Shown: positions 62,728-64,000 of the stretch, one piece after another | How the letters are laid out: each line of letters begins with the position of its first letter | Numbering within the stretch: position 1 is the first letter of the stretch | DNA from: Lacinutrix jangbogonensis | Lineage (GTDB): Bacteria; Bacteroidota; Bacteroidia; Flavobacteriales; Flavobacteriaceae | Length of the DNA: 64,000 bases | Direction of reading: 5' to 3' | Assembly (NCBI RefSeq): GCF_000797445.1 | Contig: NZ_JSWF01000032.1 | Span: forward strand, 124,001-188,000 | Notes under the pieces: model-generated | What the model was told of the DNA's origin: nothing | Seen by the model: only the letters and a program-made list of their open reading frames with translations | Database searches by the model: none | Translations under genes and position numbers: made by a program

Positions 62728-63687
62728 ATGGCAAAAAAACACAGAATTAAAATCATAAAACGCTTTTTATTTATCTTTCTAATTCTAGGATTATTATTAA
62801 CTCACTTTTTTATTCCACGTCTTATTTCTGAAATAAGAAACCCAATTGTAGGTTTAATTAAACGAAATCGCAATGTCAGTCATAAACTAATAACTAATGA
62901 AGACTCAGAAATAAAAAGAAAGACAATAGTAATAAAATCATTTGATAATATTAAGCTCTCAGCTAGTTTAACGTATTCAGATGTAGACCCTATTAAAGGT
63001 ACTGTGATTTTACTACATGGCATAAGATCTAACAAAGATCATTTTAAAGGTTTAAGTTCTTTGTTGTCTAAAAATGGATATAATTCAGTTGCTCTGGATT
63101 TAAGAGCACACGGAGAAAGCGAAGGTCAGTTTTGTTCCTTTGGAGTAAACGAAAAAAAAGATGTTACGAAGTTAATTGACTATTTATATGAAAAAGAAGA
63201 CTTAAATTATATTGGGATTTGGGGGCAATCTTTAGGTGGAGCAATTAGTTTACAGGCCATGGGATTTGATGCGCGATTGAAATTTGGAATTGTAGAAAGT
63301 GCATTCTCTGATTTCAAAACGATTGTGAATGATTACTTTCATCGCTATGCTGGATTTAGCTTTGCACCTTTTTCAAATTATTTAGTTAATAGAACTGGAA
63401 ATATTGCAGCGTTTAATCCAAATGAAGCCAAACCAATTAAATACTGCGAAAATATAACCCAACCAGTTTTAATTGTACATGGTAATGATGATAAGCGTAT
63501 TAATATAAAATATGGAAAGGATAATTTTTTTAAAATAAAAAGTACTGATAAGGAGTTTTTAGTAGTTGATACAGCAAACCATACTAATGTTTGGAATGTT
63601 GGCGGTGAAAAGTATTTTAATAAAGTGATCTCATTTTTAGATAAGCATGCAGCGGCTAATAGTAGTTTAAGTCTAGTAAAAAAGTAG
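62728..63687 (+). CDS. Membrane-anchored alpha/beta hydrolase
   Basis: A 319-residue protein with an N-terminal membrane anchor (about 10-30, FLFIFLILGLLLTHFFIP). The serine-hydrolase core (about 80-310) has LLHGIRSNKDHF, LDLRAHGESEGQF, nucleophile elbow GIWGQSLGGAISLQ, acid in VHGNDDKRINIKY and His in DTANHTNVW. The catalytic triad is complete. The substrate is unknown; membrane-linked esterases or BAAT/DUF1749-type proteins are alternatives. The ATG at 62728 gives a Lys-rich start before the anchor; the frame is open 19 codons further upstream. Confidence 0.83.
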   Translation: MAKKHRIKIIKRFLFIFLILGLLLTHFFIPRLISEIRNPIVGLIKRNRNVSHKLITNEDSEIKRKTIVIKSFDNIKLSASLTYSDVDPIKGTVILLHGIRSNKDHFKGLSSLLSKNGYNSVALDLRAHGESEGQFCSFGVNEKKDVTKLIDYLYEKEDLNYIGIWGQSLGGAISLQAMGFDARLKFGIVESAFSDFKTIVNDYFHRYAGFSFAPFSNYLVNRTGNIAAFNPNEAKPIKYCENITQPVLIVHGNDDKRINIKYGKDNFFKIKSTDKEFLVVDTANHTNVWNVGGEKYFNKVISFLDKHAAANSSLSLVKK

Positions 63688-63740
63688 TGCTGATTTTTAA
63701 TTCGTTAAACACTCAACCGTTAAATAATCATATAAACAAA

Positions 63741-63777
63741 AAAAATGCTCCTAGAGATTTATCTAGAAGCATTTTTT
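63741..63777. terminator. Bidirectional terminator between the hydrolase and groEL
   Basis: AAAAATGCT...CTAGA, six-base loop, TCTAG...AGCATTTTTT with one mismatch. Confidence 0.8.
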
Positions 63778-63802
63778 ATAATTTATCTATAGTGATTCAC
63801 CA

Positions 63803-64000
63803 TTACATCATACCTGGCATACCTCCACCCATTGGCATTCCGCCAGCAGGAGCATCTTCTTTAATGTCAATTAAAGCACACTCAGTAGTTAATATCATTC
63901 CAGCAACAGAAGCAGCATTTTCTAATGCAATACGTGTTACTTTTTTAGGATCGATAATACCAGCTTTAAGCATATCTACATACGTTTCAGATTTAGCATC
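63803..64000 (-). CDS. groL: Chaperonin GroEL, C-terminal 65 residues
   Basis: The minus strand from the window end reads [20 protein letters not shown] ... [20 protein letters not shown], then ends with the Gly/Met-rich tail [13 protein letters not shown] and stop. This is the typical end of GroEL; the rest of the gene lies beyond the window. Confidence 0.98.
   Translation of the reverse strand, partial: DAKSETYVDMLKAGIIDPKKVTRIALENAASVAGMILTTECALIDIKEDAPAGGMPMGGGMPGMM

Overview
The window looks like a chromosomal segment of a marine-type member of the family Flavobacteriaceae (phylum Bacteroidota). The evidence is the low GC content, promoter boxes of the TTG / TAnnTTTG type, A-rich regions upstream of start codons instead of Shine-Dalgarno sites, the gliding genes gldA, gldB and gldC, several secreted proteins with type IX secretion (T9SS) C-terminal sorting domains, the exosortase F pair, and TonB-dependent receptors. 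The species cannot be named from this sequence. Almost all of the window is core genome; no prophage, insertion sequence or CRISPR array was seen.

Layout: 1-2.3 kb holds the end of an outer-membrane beta-barrel gene, a nitroreductase and tRNA-Tyr. 2.4-12 kb is a methionine/SAM region: metK faces left behind a SAM-II riboswitch, and metY-osmC-metX-metH(N)-metH(C)-metF face right behind a SAM-I riboswitch, so two unrelated SAM sensors share one 600-base divergent gap. 12-15 kb holds a PagL-like lipid A deacylase, a head-GIN lipoprotein and a decayed lipoprotein gene. 15-20.2 kb has gldA facing left and an aromatic amino acid operon (prephenate dehydratase, aminotransferase, prephenate dehydrogenase, DAHP synthase/chorismate mutase). 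That operon is preceded by a 25-codon leader ORF very rich in Phe, Tyr and Trp codons and by a terminator/antiterminator pair, which together make a textbook transcription attenuator. 20.2-30.3 kb holds housekeeping genes: rsgA, dtd, two DUF3857 proteins, a membrane hydrolase, a MazG-like protein, aroA, queA and rlmN.

30.3-47.6 kb mixes T9SS-secreted proteins, gldC/gldB, nadE, an unusual response regulator, dnaG, an ECF sigma/anti-sigma-like/outer-membrane trio whose sigma gene is frameshifted in a run of eight A, a large VCBS-repeat lipoprotein and an arylsulfotransferase-like lipoprotein. 47.6-56.2 kb carries a polyprenyl synthase, the elongasome operon mreB-mreC-mreD-PBP2-rodA and purH. 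56.3-64 kb holds a small lipoprotein, a GAF-domain protein, exosortase XrtF with its partner, a cysteine-rich/HMA/TonB-receptor group that looks like a metal-handling operon, a GIY-YIG protein with an early stop, an alpha/beta hydrolase and the 3' end of groEL.

The most interesting signals are regulatory or structural rather than a new defence-type system: the aromatic leader attenuator, the back-to-back SAM-II and SAM-I riboswitches, the frameshifted sigma factor, and a family of about 75-165-base intergenic elements (four copies) whose stems are preserved while their sequence changes. Some coordinates of short sites may be off by one or two bases because they were counted by eye.
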